Source of the DNA: Clostridiales bacterium
Lineage (GTDB): Bacteria > Bacillota > Clostridia > Peptostreptococcales > Anaerovoracaceae
Assembly (NCBI GenBank): GCA_015058275.1
Contig: SVCQ01000001.1
Location: 62,001 to 126,000 of the forward strand
Direction of reading: 5' to 3'
Length of the DNA: 64,000 nucleotides
Below, piece after piece: positions 34,348 to 45,500 of the stretch. Made by a program: the position numbers and the translations under genes. Within the stretch, counting starts at the first letter, position 1. Each line of letters starts with the position of its first letter. The notes under the pieces were generated by a model that worked only from the letters and a program-made list of their open reading frames with translations, was not told where the DNA came from and ran no database searches.

Positions 34348-34375
34348 ACTGTCAAAAGGTACACCTTTTGACAGT
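34348..34375 (+). promoter_or_regulatory. leader hairpin of the SNF transporter gene
   Basis: ACTGTCAAAAGG (34348-34359), TACA loop, CCTTTTGACAGT (34364-34375): a perfect 12-bp stem, followed by AGTTGTTTTAAGG. A possible promoter lies upstream (TTGACT near 34273, TATTAG about 18 nt later), which would put the hairpin in the 5' leader as an attenuator. Alternatively the TTGACA inside the right arm could be a -35 box and the palindrome an operator. Confidence 0.55.
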
Positions 34376-34417
34376 AGTTGTTTTAAGGCACATAGTAATT
34401 TTATAGGAGGTATTGTT

Positions 34418-35803
34418 ATGGAAAACCAAAACAAAGGTCAATTTAATTCCAATTTCGGATTTCTTATGGCCGCACTTGGTTCCGCAGTAGGTCTTGGTAA
34501 CCTCTGGTCCTTCCCTTACAAGATGGGACTTGGCGGTGGATTTGCATTCCTGCTCATCTACGTCATCCTTCTCGTCGTTGTAGGTTATCCACTGGTTCTC
34601 TCCGAGATCGCCATCGGACGTAAGTCCCAGAAGGCTGCTATCGAGGCGTACTACGAGATCCACCCTGCTTTCAAGTTCAACGGTGTACTTCAGACAGCTG
34701 TACCGTTCTTCCTGATCGCATTCTACTGCACATTCGGCGGATACATCATGAAGTATCTCGTATACTCCGTGATAGCATTCGGCGGCAAGGAAGTAGATCC
34801 GGACGCATTCTTCGAGGCTTCACTTCTCTCGAACGGCGGCCAGGCTATGATCTGGATGGTCGTCTTCCTTGCTCTGACAGTAGTTATCGTACTCGGCGGT
34901 GTATCCGGCGGTATCGAGAAGTTCTGCAAGGTAGCTATGCCTGCGCTCTTCGTAATGCTTGTGATCATCGTTATCAGATCCTGCACACTGAAGGGCTCCG
35001 GAGAGGGTCTTGCATTCCTCTTTAAACCTCACTTCGACGGCATGAGCTCTGCATCGGGATTCTTCGAGACTCTCAAGCTCGCCGGCGGCCAGATGTTCTT
35101 CTCGCTGTCACTTGCTTCGGGATGCCTGATCGCTTACGGCTCATACCTTGACAAAAAAGAGAACCTCGAGAAGGACGCTGTATTCATTGTAATCGGCGAC
35201 ACTTGCGCTGCTCTGCTCGCCGGTATGGCTATCATGCCTGCCTGCACAGCTTACGGAATCGAGCCGGGTGCTGGTCCTGGACTTCTGTTCATATCGATGC
35301 AGACAGTATTCAACAACCTCGCCGGCGGCAAGTTCTTCGGATTCCTGTTCTGGCTGCTCGTATTCTTCGCAGCTCTGTCCTCGTCCATCGGTATGATGGA
35401 GGGCGGTATCTCTGCTATCCTTGACAGCAGGATCAAGTCCGGCAAGTCTGCTAACAGATTCGGAGTTACACTCATCATGGGTCTCTGGGCACTCCTCGGC
35501 AACACACTGACTACTCTCGACTGCCTTGGTGCAGCTCCTACAGTTCAGTGGTTCCACCTGCTCGGACAGCCTGACGTACTCGATGTATGGGACGCTCTCG
35601 CAGAAGGTATCCTGATGCCGCTCACAGGCCTCATCATGGCTATCCTCATCGGCTGGGTTGTTCCTCACTATATCGATGACGAAGTTGAGAAGGGATCGAA
35701 CTTCAAGAGCAGAGGCTTCTTCGACTTCTGCATCAAGTGGCTCGGACCTATCTTCATGGCTCTGATCGTTTACGGACAGATCACTTCGTTCTGGGGCAAC
35801 TAA
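34418..35803 (+). CDS. sodium:neurotransmitter symporter (SNF) family transporter
   Basis: Na+-coupled amino-acid importer of the LeuT/MhsT type. From the ATG at 34418 it has 461 residues and about 11-12 membrane segments. The first holds the substrate and sodium site GSAVGLGNLWSFPYKMG with the following GGGFAFLLIYVI. An open frame begins 29 codons earlier, but ATAGGAGGTATTGTT fixes the start. The substrate cannot be told from sequence; tryptophan, leucine or other amino acids are typical. A hairpin sits in the leader, and a strong terminator follows. Confidence 0.92.
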   Translation: MENQNKGQFNSNFGFLMAALGSAVGLGNLWSFPYKMGLGGGFAFLLIYVILLVVVGYPLVLSEIAIGRKSQKAAIEAYYEIHPAFKFNGVLQTAVPFFLIAFYCTFGGYIMKYLVYSVIAFGGKEVDPDAFFEASLLSNGGQAMIWMVVFLALTVVIVLGGVSGGIEKFCKVAMPALFVMLVIIVIRSCTLKGSGEGLAFLFKPHFDGMSSASGFFETLKLAGGQMFFSLSLASGCLIAYGSYLDKKENLEKDAVFIVIGDTCAALLAGMAIMPACTAYGIEPGAGPGLLFISMQTVFNNLAGGKFFGFLFWLLVFFAALSSSIGMMEGGISAILDSRIKSGKSANRFGVTLIMGLWALLGNTLTTLDCLGAAPTVQWFHLLGQPDVLDVWDALAEGILMPLTGLIMAILIGWVVPHYIDDEVEKGSNFKSRGFFDFCIKWLGPIFMALIVYGQITSFWGN

Positions 35804-35843
35804 TATTAATTGTATCGATTCAATTAAAAACTCAGATACACCT

Positions 35844-35870
35844 AGACCCGGCGCAAGCCGGGTCTTTGTT
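35844..35870 (+). terminator. terminator of the SNF transporter gene
   Basis: AGACCCGGC-GCAA-GCCGGGTCT followed by TTGTT, about 40 nt after the stop. Confidence 0.9.
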
Positions 35871-35946
35871 ATCTCTCTTTTGACAGATACACACCATGCG
35901 ATTAGAATAGAATCATCAGAGAACACATTACAAGAGGTATATTACC

Positions 35947-36477
35947 ATGATGATAACTGACATATTCCCTTTCCTGCAGGAGCCTAACCTGATCACCCTA
36001 ATTATCAGGATCATACTCGTTATAGCATGCGCCGGCATAATCGGCTATGACAGAGACACTCACGGCGCACCGGCCGGCTTTCGCACCCATATACTCGTAT
36101 GCCTCGGAGCTATGATAGTGATGTCTACCGGACAGTACGCCGCCCTCTACTATAATACCGATATAACGCGTTTAGGCGCTCAGGTGGTATCAGGCATAGG
36201 TTTCCTCGGTGCAGGCTCTATAATCGTAAATAAACGCCATATAACGGGACTTACAACAGCGGCAGGTCTCTGGGCGTCCGCCTGTATAGGTCTCGCTATC
36301 GGTATAGGCTTTTACGAAGGTGCCCTCCTCGGCACAGTAGCCGTCTACTTCACAGAGCGATTCCTGCGCAGAGTATCTAAACAGATCAAGATGAAGAGCA
36401 AATCCACGATCCAACTGCACGACACTCCGGACGATGATTCCATCGACTTTCCGGACGAGGACGACGAGAGCAAGTGA
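35947..36477 (+). CDS. MgtC/SapB family membrane protein
   Basis: 176 residues. GIIGYDRDTHGAPAGFRTHI near residue 32 and GAQVVSGIGFLGAGSIIV near 77 are the MgtC signature; about four to five membrane segments precede a charged, acidic cytosolic C terminus. Relatives influence Mg2+ homeostasis, ATP synthase or acid tolerance; the short form here, without the ACT-like domain, is common in Firmicutes. AAGAGG precedes the ATG; the second Met is equally possible. It converges on the giant surface-protein gene through a shared terminator. Confidence 0.88.
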   Translation: MMITDIFPFLQEPNLITLIIRIILVIACAGIIGYDRDTHGAPAGFRTHILVCLGAMIVMSTGQYAALYYNTDITRLGAQVVSGIGFLGAGSIIVNKRHITGLTTAAGLWASACIGLAIGIGFYEGALLGTVAVYFTERFLRRVSKQIKMKSKSTIQLHDTPDDDSIDFPDEDDESK

Positions 36478-36526
36478 CGTATCTATAATACCGGGACTTC
36501 AGTTCCTGTCTAAATCCATATAAATC

Positions 36527-36566
36527 AATACGGACGATATGCCGATCGACATATCGTCCGTATTTT
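36527..36566. terminator. bidirectional terminator
   Basis: A perfect 15-bp stem, AATACGGACGATATG (36527-36541) and CATATCGTCCGTATT (36550-36564), with an 8-nt loop and T/A-rich flanks, lies between the converging mgtC-like and giant genes and can serve both. Confidence 0.85.
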
Positions 36567-36592
36567 CATTTGTGAGTTACAGGACACTTGTG

Positions 36593-39500
36593 TCAGCTGC
36601 GCTTCCTCTGGTATGCGTAGATCGCCAGCAGTGATGCCGAGAGCATCAGCACCATGATCCAGAGCGCGAACTCTGTGTTCTGATCATCGCCTGTACCTAC
36701 GCCCTTGCCCTTTCCGGCCGTACTCGAGGCCTTAGGAGCGTACTGAGCGACGAATATAGTATTGCCGGCCTCATCCTTGACCTTGATCCATCCGAGGAAT
36801 CTAAGTCCCTTGTGCTTCGGCGCGTCAGGCACCTTTACACTGTATGGGTCCTTAGACTTAACACTGACAAGTATAGGATCACCGCTCTGTGGGTCTATGT
36901 AGGTTACGATCGGTATCACCTCTTTAGGGATATCGCTGTATGTCGCGACAAGCACGTAATTGTCATTGTCGTCCCAGTTGAGAGCCCATCCTGTGAATTT
37001 TACTCCGTCGTGCTTAGGATCAGCCGGCTTGTCGGTCAGCCCTTCGGCCGCTGCCTTAGCCTCATCTGTTGTCTCATAGCGCTTAGAGCTTACTATCATC
37101 CTGTCACTACCGAAGTGTCCTGCAGGATTCCTCGGGTCAACATAGATGACATCACCTCTCGGTGGGATGACGCCCTTGGCGTTCTCGACTTCAACAGTGA
37201 AGATCTGCTCACTGCCTTCATCAGGAGATGTCCTGCGTCCGCTGTCAATGACATCGTGCACCGTGCAATTGTAGCCATCCACATCAGCCTCTTCGACAGT
37301 GTAGAACACCCTTCTGCCCTTCTCCATGGTCGGCAGGTGATTCCATACTGCGGTCAAATTCTCTTCATGATTATTGCCGGTAGCGACCGTCCTGTCAGTC
37401 TCACCCTTGAGCACCTTGCGGGCGCCGCTGCCCTCCTCATCATATATCTTGACCAGATGGAATGTAACTTCATGCCTGCCTGATTTATCACCGTCAGACT
37501 CATCCCACTTCTTGGTAGCCTCGAGAGTGATGAACTGATTGCCGTGAGTATTCGTGATCGTATATGAATCCGTATGCTCATCCGGTCCGGCAGCATCCTG
37601 AGATATGACTGTTGAGTATCCATCTACGGTCTTCTCTTCGACCTCATATGTTACTTTATTGCCATCCGCGTCCGTAACAGGAAGTCCCCTGAAAGTATGC
37701 GTCCAACTCTCATCGGCTGTAATATTGGCCTTTTGAACATCGAGGCCCTTGTTGTTATTGACAATTACCGTGATATGATCAGGCCTCAGACCGTCGTGAT
37801 CATTCTCATCATTCCAGACCTTCCTCACTTTGATATTCTTGAGTTCAGTCTTATGGATGTTGACGGCGTTGAATACTCCCGGAGTAGAAGTCGCCTCGAT
37901 CACAGGGTCAAGGTATCCAAGATCACCATCAAGAGGCTTCTCCTTTACGGTGTAGAGTACAGGCAGCTCTATGACTGCAGCCTCTTCGCCCTCCATATCC
38001 GCAGCTGTCTCGACCTTCTCGGTCACAGGCAGATCGGTCCATGTGTAGGAGGCAGAGCCGTCATTTTCGACATTCACTGTCTTATCTTCGACCTTTTGAG
38101 CCTCGCTTTCACCTACCTTCTTCCAGAGCTCGTAGGTGACCTTATCAGGTCTTCCGGAGTAGTTGTCATAATATGTATCCTTCCACTCCTTTTTGACCGT
38201 TACCCTGGCCTTAGGGCCTGTATAGCTGTTGGTGACAGTGAATCCGTCTGTCTTATTGCCGCTCACCTTGCCGGAGTATCCGAATACAGGCTCCTCGACT
38301 ATCTTCCAATCAAGATCCTTGTTCTGGTAGTGACGTTTAGGTACGTCGGACCAGCTTGCCGTGCCGGCGTTATCGCCCGATGCTGCATCTGTATTCTTTT
38401 TTATAGTCTTTGGCCCGGCATCGTAAACGATCCTATCGCCGTCCATGCCGTAGAGGTGCAGCACCACGTCAGTCCTGAGTGAAGTACCTATCGTCTCAGG
38501 CTCATCCTTCCAGACCTTGGTCGCCGTTATGGTCTCCTTACCTGTCCCGTGGGTATTGGTTATGACCGCCTTTGTCCTGTCTTTGTTATACGTGTAACCG
38601 GCATCATAGCCTTCGACAGCAGCCTCGGTAACGCTGTACTCGATAGCCTTGCCCCTGGCATCTGTCTTTGGCAGGTTCTCAAAAGTATCCTTCCAGTTGT
38701 TGGCCTCATTGAGAGTGATGTCTGCGACCTCATCTCCGTTAATGTCTTTGGCCTTTTCACTGCCGTTCATAAGAGATACCGTCACGGAATCAGGCCTTAT
38801 GCCGTCCTGATCGTTGCTGTCATCCCACTTCTTTTCGACGATCATCTTTGTGGAATCCACTCCGAGAGTGTTGGTGACTCTGACCTTGTAGTTCCAGTTT
38901 TCACCAGGCTCTGAGGTCCAGCTCTCCTCGGTGGATCCTTCCACTGTAGCGCCGTACTCTACCGTTGAAGTGTAGCCTACAGGCGTACCAGTCTCTTCGA
39001 CCGTGTAAGTGATCCTGTGATCGTCACTGTAAAGCGGCATATCCGCCCATGTCGCGATCATTGACTCTTCGTGATTATTACCGGTTGCGACCTTTACAGG
39101 ATTTCCGACCGCCTTCTTGGCTCCGTCAACAGTCTGATACAGCTGCAACGACACTTCTTTACGATGTGTCTTATCGTCGTCGTCGCCTGCCCAGACCTTC
39201 TGTGCCGTGATGGTCTGCCTGTCGTTCGCGGTGTTGGTTATATCCAGTCCGTGATACGTTGCATGGTATTTAGCAAGGACTTCTTCACTTTCCTCGGCAA
39301 CTGTGTAGATGTACTCTTTATGAGTTCCGTCTTCGAATTGCTTCAGAGTTGCCGCAACGACTTCACTGCCTGAGCCTTTAGCCTTAAATACATAGCTGCT
39401 GTTGCCTGTTTTGTGTGTCCATACGACAACAAGGTCTTTGCCCGAATCATCCTTGGTAAGTCTGACAGGCGCATCAGTGCTGCCCTTCACATGCCTGTAT

Positions 39501-42500
39501 AGAGCAAGTCCAAGCATATCCGCGCCGTTCTCATCGGCATTGACGCGGTCTGACTCGGAGCCTCCGATCCAGGTCTTGTTACCGCTTATCTCGATATCTC
39601 CGAGAGTGTTTGTAACAGTACCGCCGTTGTACAGAGCGTCAGTCTGATCAGCCTCATTGAATGTTGTTGTAGAGGTATCGTCTGTATTCGAGTAGCTCTT
39701 ATGATATGTCTCGTAATCGCTTCCGAGGTTTTCAACTACGCGGTATACATACCTGGTATCCTTGCTCTGCTCTTTAGGGAGCCCTGTTATCTCGAACGAC
39801 TGAGTATAGCTTGAATCTACCTTCCGGCCATCATTCTTCCAGTGAATGTGATAACCGGTCACATTCTCCCAGCTTGAATCATTATCAGGATCTGTGCTGC
39901 GCTGCAGAGTGAGCTTGTTGTTAAGCTCTGTCGCGTTATCGTGAGTAGCGTTGTCGACCCACTTTTTGATACCTGTAAAGGTAAGGCTGTCGTAGGTGTT
40001 GGTGATTATGAAGAGATCGGTCTTCTTATCTATCTCAGCCTCTTCATAATTGGCTACTCTGTCCTCACTTACGCTGTATACTATCCTGCTTCCATTACTG
40101 TCATATTTAGGAAGTCCGGCAAGAGATGTGCTGTCCTCCCACTTGGAGACATCAAGACTGCCTGTCAATCTGACGGTCTTTGTATATTCAAAGGCCTCTG
40201 TGCCTGCAGCAGTATCTCTTGTAAATCCCTTATCTACGAGAGCCGAAGTCTCTGCGGTCGCTGTTGCTTTCACCCTGATATTGACCTCTGACGGGCGAAC
40301 CTTGATAACTGTCGCATCGTCATCATTATCGATCCATACCTTGCGTAGTGTCAGATCAATGCTGCCGCCATAGTTATTGGTGAATGTGTCTTTTTGTTCA
40401 CCGTCACCGCCGCTCCAGACAGCAGATTTGACAGCTATTGTTCCATCTGATTTACGCTCGAGCGTGACCGTATAGGTAAGGGTCTTGGCGCTGTATGTAA
40501 GATCGTCTATAGTCCTGCCTCCGTTGACCTCTGTAACGTTATAGGCGAACTCCTTGGTGCTTCCGGCAGTCAGAGTGTCACTCATGTCTTTGCCGGTGAA
40601 TGTGATCTCGTCAAAGCTGAATGGATATAATCTTCCTTCCAGGTTATCGATAGTCACATGATCCTTGGCCGGCATAGGAGCGCCCGGAGTCGCAGCCTCA
40701 ATTACGAAGGTGAACTTATCCTTGCTTCCGAGCAGGTCATCGCTGCTCTTGAAGTTGCGGCCGTTAATAGCCTTTTGCAGGCTCGGCGTTACGCTTACAG
40801 ATGTAGGCACGTGTGTATTGGTGACTGTAAAGCCCGCATCCTGACCGCCTGTTACTTCCGTGGTGTATCCGGTCACAGCAGTCTCTTCAACAGAATAGCT
40901 GATTTCCTTACCGCCGGCTGCGTACTTAGGCATACCGGTCAGCGTCACAGTGCTGACAGTACCCTGAGTTTTATCGGTTATATTGACAATCTGTTTGATC
41001 TTGCCGTTTTCAAATGCGCCGCCGCTGACCGAAGCACCTGTAGGGAGTGATGTGACAGCAGTCCGTGCCTGTTCTTCGTACTCCTGATACAGCGTATAGC
41101 TCACAGTATCAGGACGCAGGTTGTCTGCGTCTGAGTGGTCATCCCATATCTTGGATATGCTGAAGCTCAGCTTGTCATCATCATGCTGGTTGGTGACTCT
41201 GAAGGTCATGGTATCCTTGGCATCGTTCCAAGAATTCAGCAGGATCTGTCTGATCGATGCGCTGCTAAGTGCCAGGAAGCCGGAAGGCTTATCTGTCTCA
41301 GTCGCGGTGTAATTGTACGGAGTGCCGTTGTTATCAGCATACGCCAAGCCTGTCCAAACCTTTGTCCAGGTCCAGGTGTTGCCGTCAACAGACCTATTGA
41401 AGACTCCGCCATCTGCCGCATTATTTTCGGTAAGAGTCTTTTTGCCTACCTCAACACCGTTGCGGTACAGAGTGACCTCTACAGAGCCGCGCTTGCCGTC
41501 GTGGTTGCCATTGTCCTCCCAGGTCTTCTCAACGTCTACGCTTACAAGCTGTACGTTGTTGATCGCTCCGCCGTTATACGCAGCGTCCGTCTTTTTCCTG
41601 TTGGACTTATCATTGCTGCCGGCATTGTTATATGAAGGCTGTTCTGCGTATCCTGTTATATGCTCTTCTGTGACTTTATAGACGATCTCTTCAAGCCTAT
41701 AAGAACTGCCGCTGCCTACGGCCTTATACTTAGGCAATCCGCTCCATTTGATATCAAACTGCGGCGACAGAGCCTCGCTTGAGCTAGTATCCGCGTTTGT
41801 AACAGTGAGCTTATCTGCATAAGAATCAGTGACCTCGACTCCGTCAGCATACAACTTGAGCTTTGACTTATATCCATCGATATTTACATGGCTGTAGCCA
41901 TCCTTGTCGAACCAGTTCTTGGTCACTTCGACATCGACTGTGTCAGGTGTGTGCTTGTTGGTAAGACCTATACCACCTTTATATGCTGTCTCACCCTGAG
42001 CTTTTGAGAGTGATGTCGTAAGCACCGGAGTACCGTCGATGCTGTAACCATCTATCTCGGACTCATCTATCCTGTAAGTGATCTTGTTACCTGACGCGTC
42101 AAATACAGGCAGGCCGGTGAATTTAACGAAGAATTCATTGGTTCTTCCCTCGGCTCCCTCAGAGACAGTCTTTGTGATGCCTGTAGTATCTGTAAAATCA
42201 GTGATCTCGGTATTGCCGGCAAAGAGCCTGATCTTAGCTCCGAAATCATTAGCAGATGGTCTCAGCTTGTAGTGGTCATTGCTGTCATCCCATGTCTTGG
42301 TCACATCAAGCTCACCTGTGACCATGGTATTGGTCACGGTAGAATTATTGTCGACAGCCACTGTACTAGTTCCGTCGCCTTCAACGGCCTCTATTTCAGT
42401 GTTGTTGAATTTGCCTGCAGCCTTATAGCCCTTCGGCACGACCTCCTGCCAGAAGTATGTGATCGGCTTTGACTGTCCGTTCACAAGGATGTTTGCAGGC

Positions 42501-45500
42501 AGATTACGTATGGTCTTAGACCATGTGTCTGAGTCATCGTTCTCGCCGTCATCGGCTGACAGCTTCACAACCACCTTCTGCGTTTTATCTGATGGCCTGT
42601 CGACCTGCTGAGGAGTGTTGAGCCCATCGTACGTGCGCATCAGCCTGAACTTGACTGTCTTAGGCCTTGTATTGAGTACGTTATTCTTATCTACCCACTT
42701 CTTGGTGATGCTTGCCGTTGTGGTCTCAGGCGTATGTTTGTTGGTCACTGTAAAGCCGCTGACCTGATCGCCTGTGACTGCGGCCTTCTCGTAGTCACTG
42801 CTGACAGGATCAGTCTGCTCTTTGACAGTATATATGACCGTCTTGCCGTTCTTTGTGCGCGCGAGGCCTGTTACCTTACCCTCCCAGGTGTTGGTATCAG
42901 TTGTCGTTGTAGCGGAATCGCCCTCGCCTGTAGTGGTCTTCTTTGCTTTTGAAGCAGTGAGAGACAGCGTCTTGTCAGATACCTTCTTCGCGGCATCGTA
43001 TTTTTTATCTGTCTTGTTCCATACGTATTCATAGACTTCGAAGGTCACGCTCTCAGGGCGCTTGCCGTCCACATTGCTGCCGTCGTCCCAGACCTTGGTG
43101 ACTTTCAGGCTGTCTGTGGCAGGAGTCAGGCTGTTCTTTATATCTATCGTCTGTTTTGTGCTTGTATCACCATCAAGCTCGATCTTGATCTGCTCACTGC
43201 CCTTTTCATAATAATGCGCTTTATTATCAGGACTGTAGGTCGATGTATAGCCGCTGACCGCCTCTTCCTCGACGATGTATTTGATCTTTTTACCATCTGA
43301 GTCATACACCGGAAGGTCGTCCCAGGTCACGGTAGGATATACATCCCCCTCCTGTTTTTCGATCTCATGATTATGGACCTCGACCTGGATCTTCTTTGTC
43401 TGGCTGCCCTCGCCGTCCTGAACTGTAACTTCTTTATACAGATGGACGTTGATCTGATCTGGACGTAGTCCCTCGGCATCATTATCATCATCCCAGGTCT
43501 TCGATACGCTGATGCTGTCATTCCTGCTGTAGGTGTTGATCACGTTCATTCCGTTTGTTTTTGCCGTATAGCCGGAAGGAACACTGCTTTCAGCAATCGA
43601 ATATGTATATCTGTTTCCGTTTTCGTCCACAGAATTCAGTATAGGGTCGACAAATTCATTCCCGTCCTTTGCCTTTATTACATAAGATCCATTACCTTTT
43701 TCATTTGCAGTCCGTTCAATACTTGCAGTTCTGACCTCCTGATAGGCGGCTTTTTCTGTGTCATCAAGAGCGTTGTATGCTTCAATGCTGATAACGTCCG
43801 AAGGATTATCAATTCTGGCATATCCGGTGACTGTCGAGGTCCTGTTTTCGCTGAGCCAGACCGCCACAAGCTTGCGCCCGGCTTCGTCAGCTGTGACCTC
43901 AGAAGCAGCCTCCTGACTGTCGAGCTTTCTGTAAAGCTTCAAACCGAGCGAATCTGTCGCCGCCGTGATATTGTCGTTATCATCTAAAGTGACCAAACCG
44001 TTGACATGTTCACTATCATCACCGCCTACCCAGGTCTTTGTACCTCCCAGAGGTACCTTGACCATAGAATAGTTTGTGAATACCGGCACAAACTGGCCTG
44101 CGTCGCGTCCGTCGAAGGTAACTGTTGCATCTATACTGTTGCCGTCATCCACAGCTGCGATATTAACGAGGTGAGTATCTCCGGTATATCTGATCCAGTT
44201 TCCTTCAGAATCCACGCTGTAGTACACAGTCTTTGCACCATCTCCGCTGCCCTCTGTCACCTTTACAGCTCCATCCGGTACTATTTCTCTTATTCTGTAT
44301 ACAAACTCTCCCTTCATCTTCCTGGATGAAGCATCATAACCGAGATCAGAGCGTTTGATCACAAGCGGGCCAAAGTACGCAACACGCTCGTTTACACTGA
44401 CCTTTGGTGAATCCTTTTTAGCAGTGACCACATTGGTATTAAAGGCCGGCATCTTATTATTTGTCTCGTTGTAGTCTGTATATTCTGTTGCTCCTCCCAG
44501 CTTGCTCTTAACAGGCTCTGCTATGAACGAGAACACTTCATCATCCCAGTCGCTGCCTATATACTGCTTTACGACTGCAAAGCTGACCTCTCCTCGTATA
44601 TCATGAGGGAAGTTAGTGACATAAAGATTGTTGACACGATTGACCGGATCCACATACTTACCGTCGTCGCCTTTTTCACTTCCGGTATGGAAGGACTCTG
44701 TCGCATACTTGGATGTTGTTCCGTCGCTCTCTTTTGTATTGATCGTATCTCCCGAACTGTAAGCAGACTTATTGTATCTGATATCCACATTGTCGACAGG
44801 CAGCTCGATGACGTTATAGTAGATCCACTTGTCATTCAGTTCCTTATCATCCGAAGTTGTGCCTGTCTTGTCATCATTTCTGCTTATATTCGCATAAGCC
44901 GGCAGATCCTTCCATGTAACGGTAAGAGCATTCCCCTCGGCATTTTTCGATATGGTCTTGGTACCGTCTATACCCGCGAGCCAATTCGTTCCGTCTACGT
45001 TGTACCAGTTCTTATTATTTCCCTCGTCGACCGACCACTGCAGACGCAAGGTGACATCACTTGTTGCTGCGCCCGCCCAGGCCTTTGTGACAGAAAGATC
45101 ACGTTTGAACTGGTTTACGAAGATCGCGTTACCGGCCGGTTGACTGGTTGGTTCACCCTGGGCATCCGGAACATATCTGCGAGTCTTGGCATATCTGTCG
45201 ACAAACATCTCGACATAATAATCGAGAGTACCGTCTGATTTATCTATGACTGTGACACGGGCATATTCAGTGTCATCATCCTCGATAAGATCTGTGGAAT
45301 TCTCGTTGAGTTTGTTGAATTCGTCGGTCTCCTCAAGAGCATACATGAACTGTCCGTATCTTGTACCCGCAGGAACAGGCGTGGTGCCGTTTGAGTACTT
45401 AAGCTCACCGTCTGTCTTTGTCTTTCTGTTGAGCTCAGAGAATGTGACCTTGATCTTAGGCATGGACAGAATCTGGACAGGTTCACTTGCATTGGTAACA

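Noticed and set aside
36812..38482. several long plus-strand frames inside the giant adhesin gene
   Set aside because: All lie opposite clearly repeating Cna_B domains, and none has a ribosome site or family motif.
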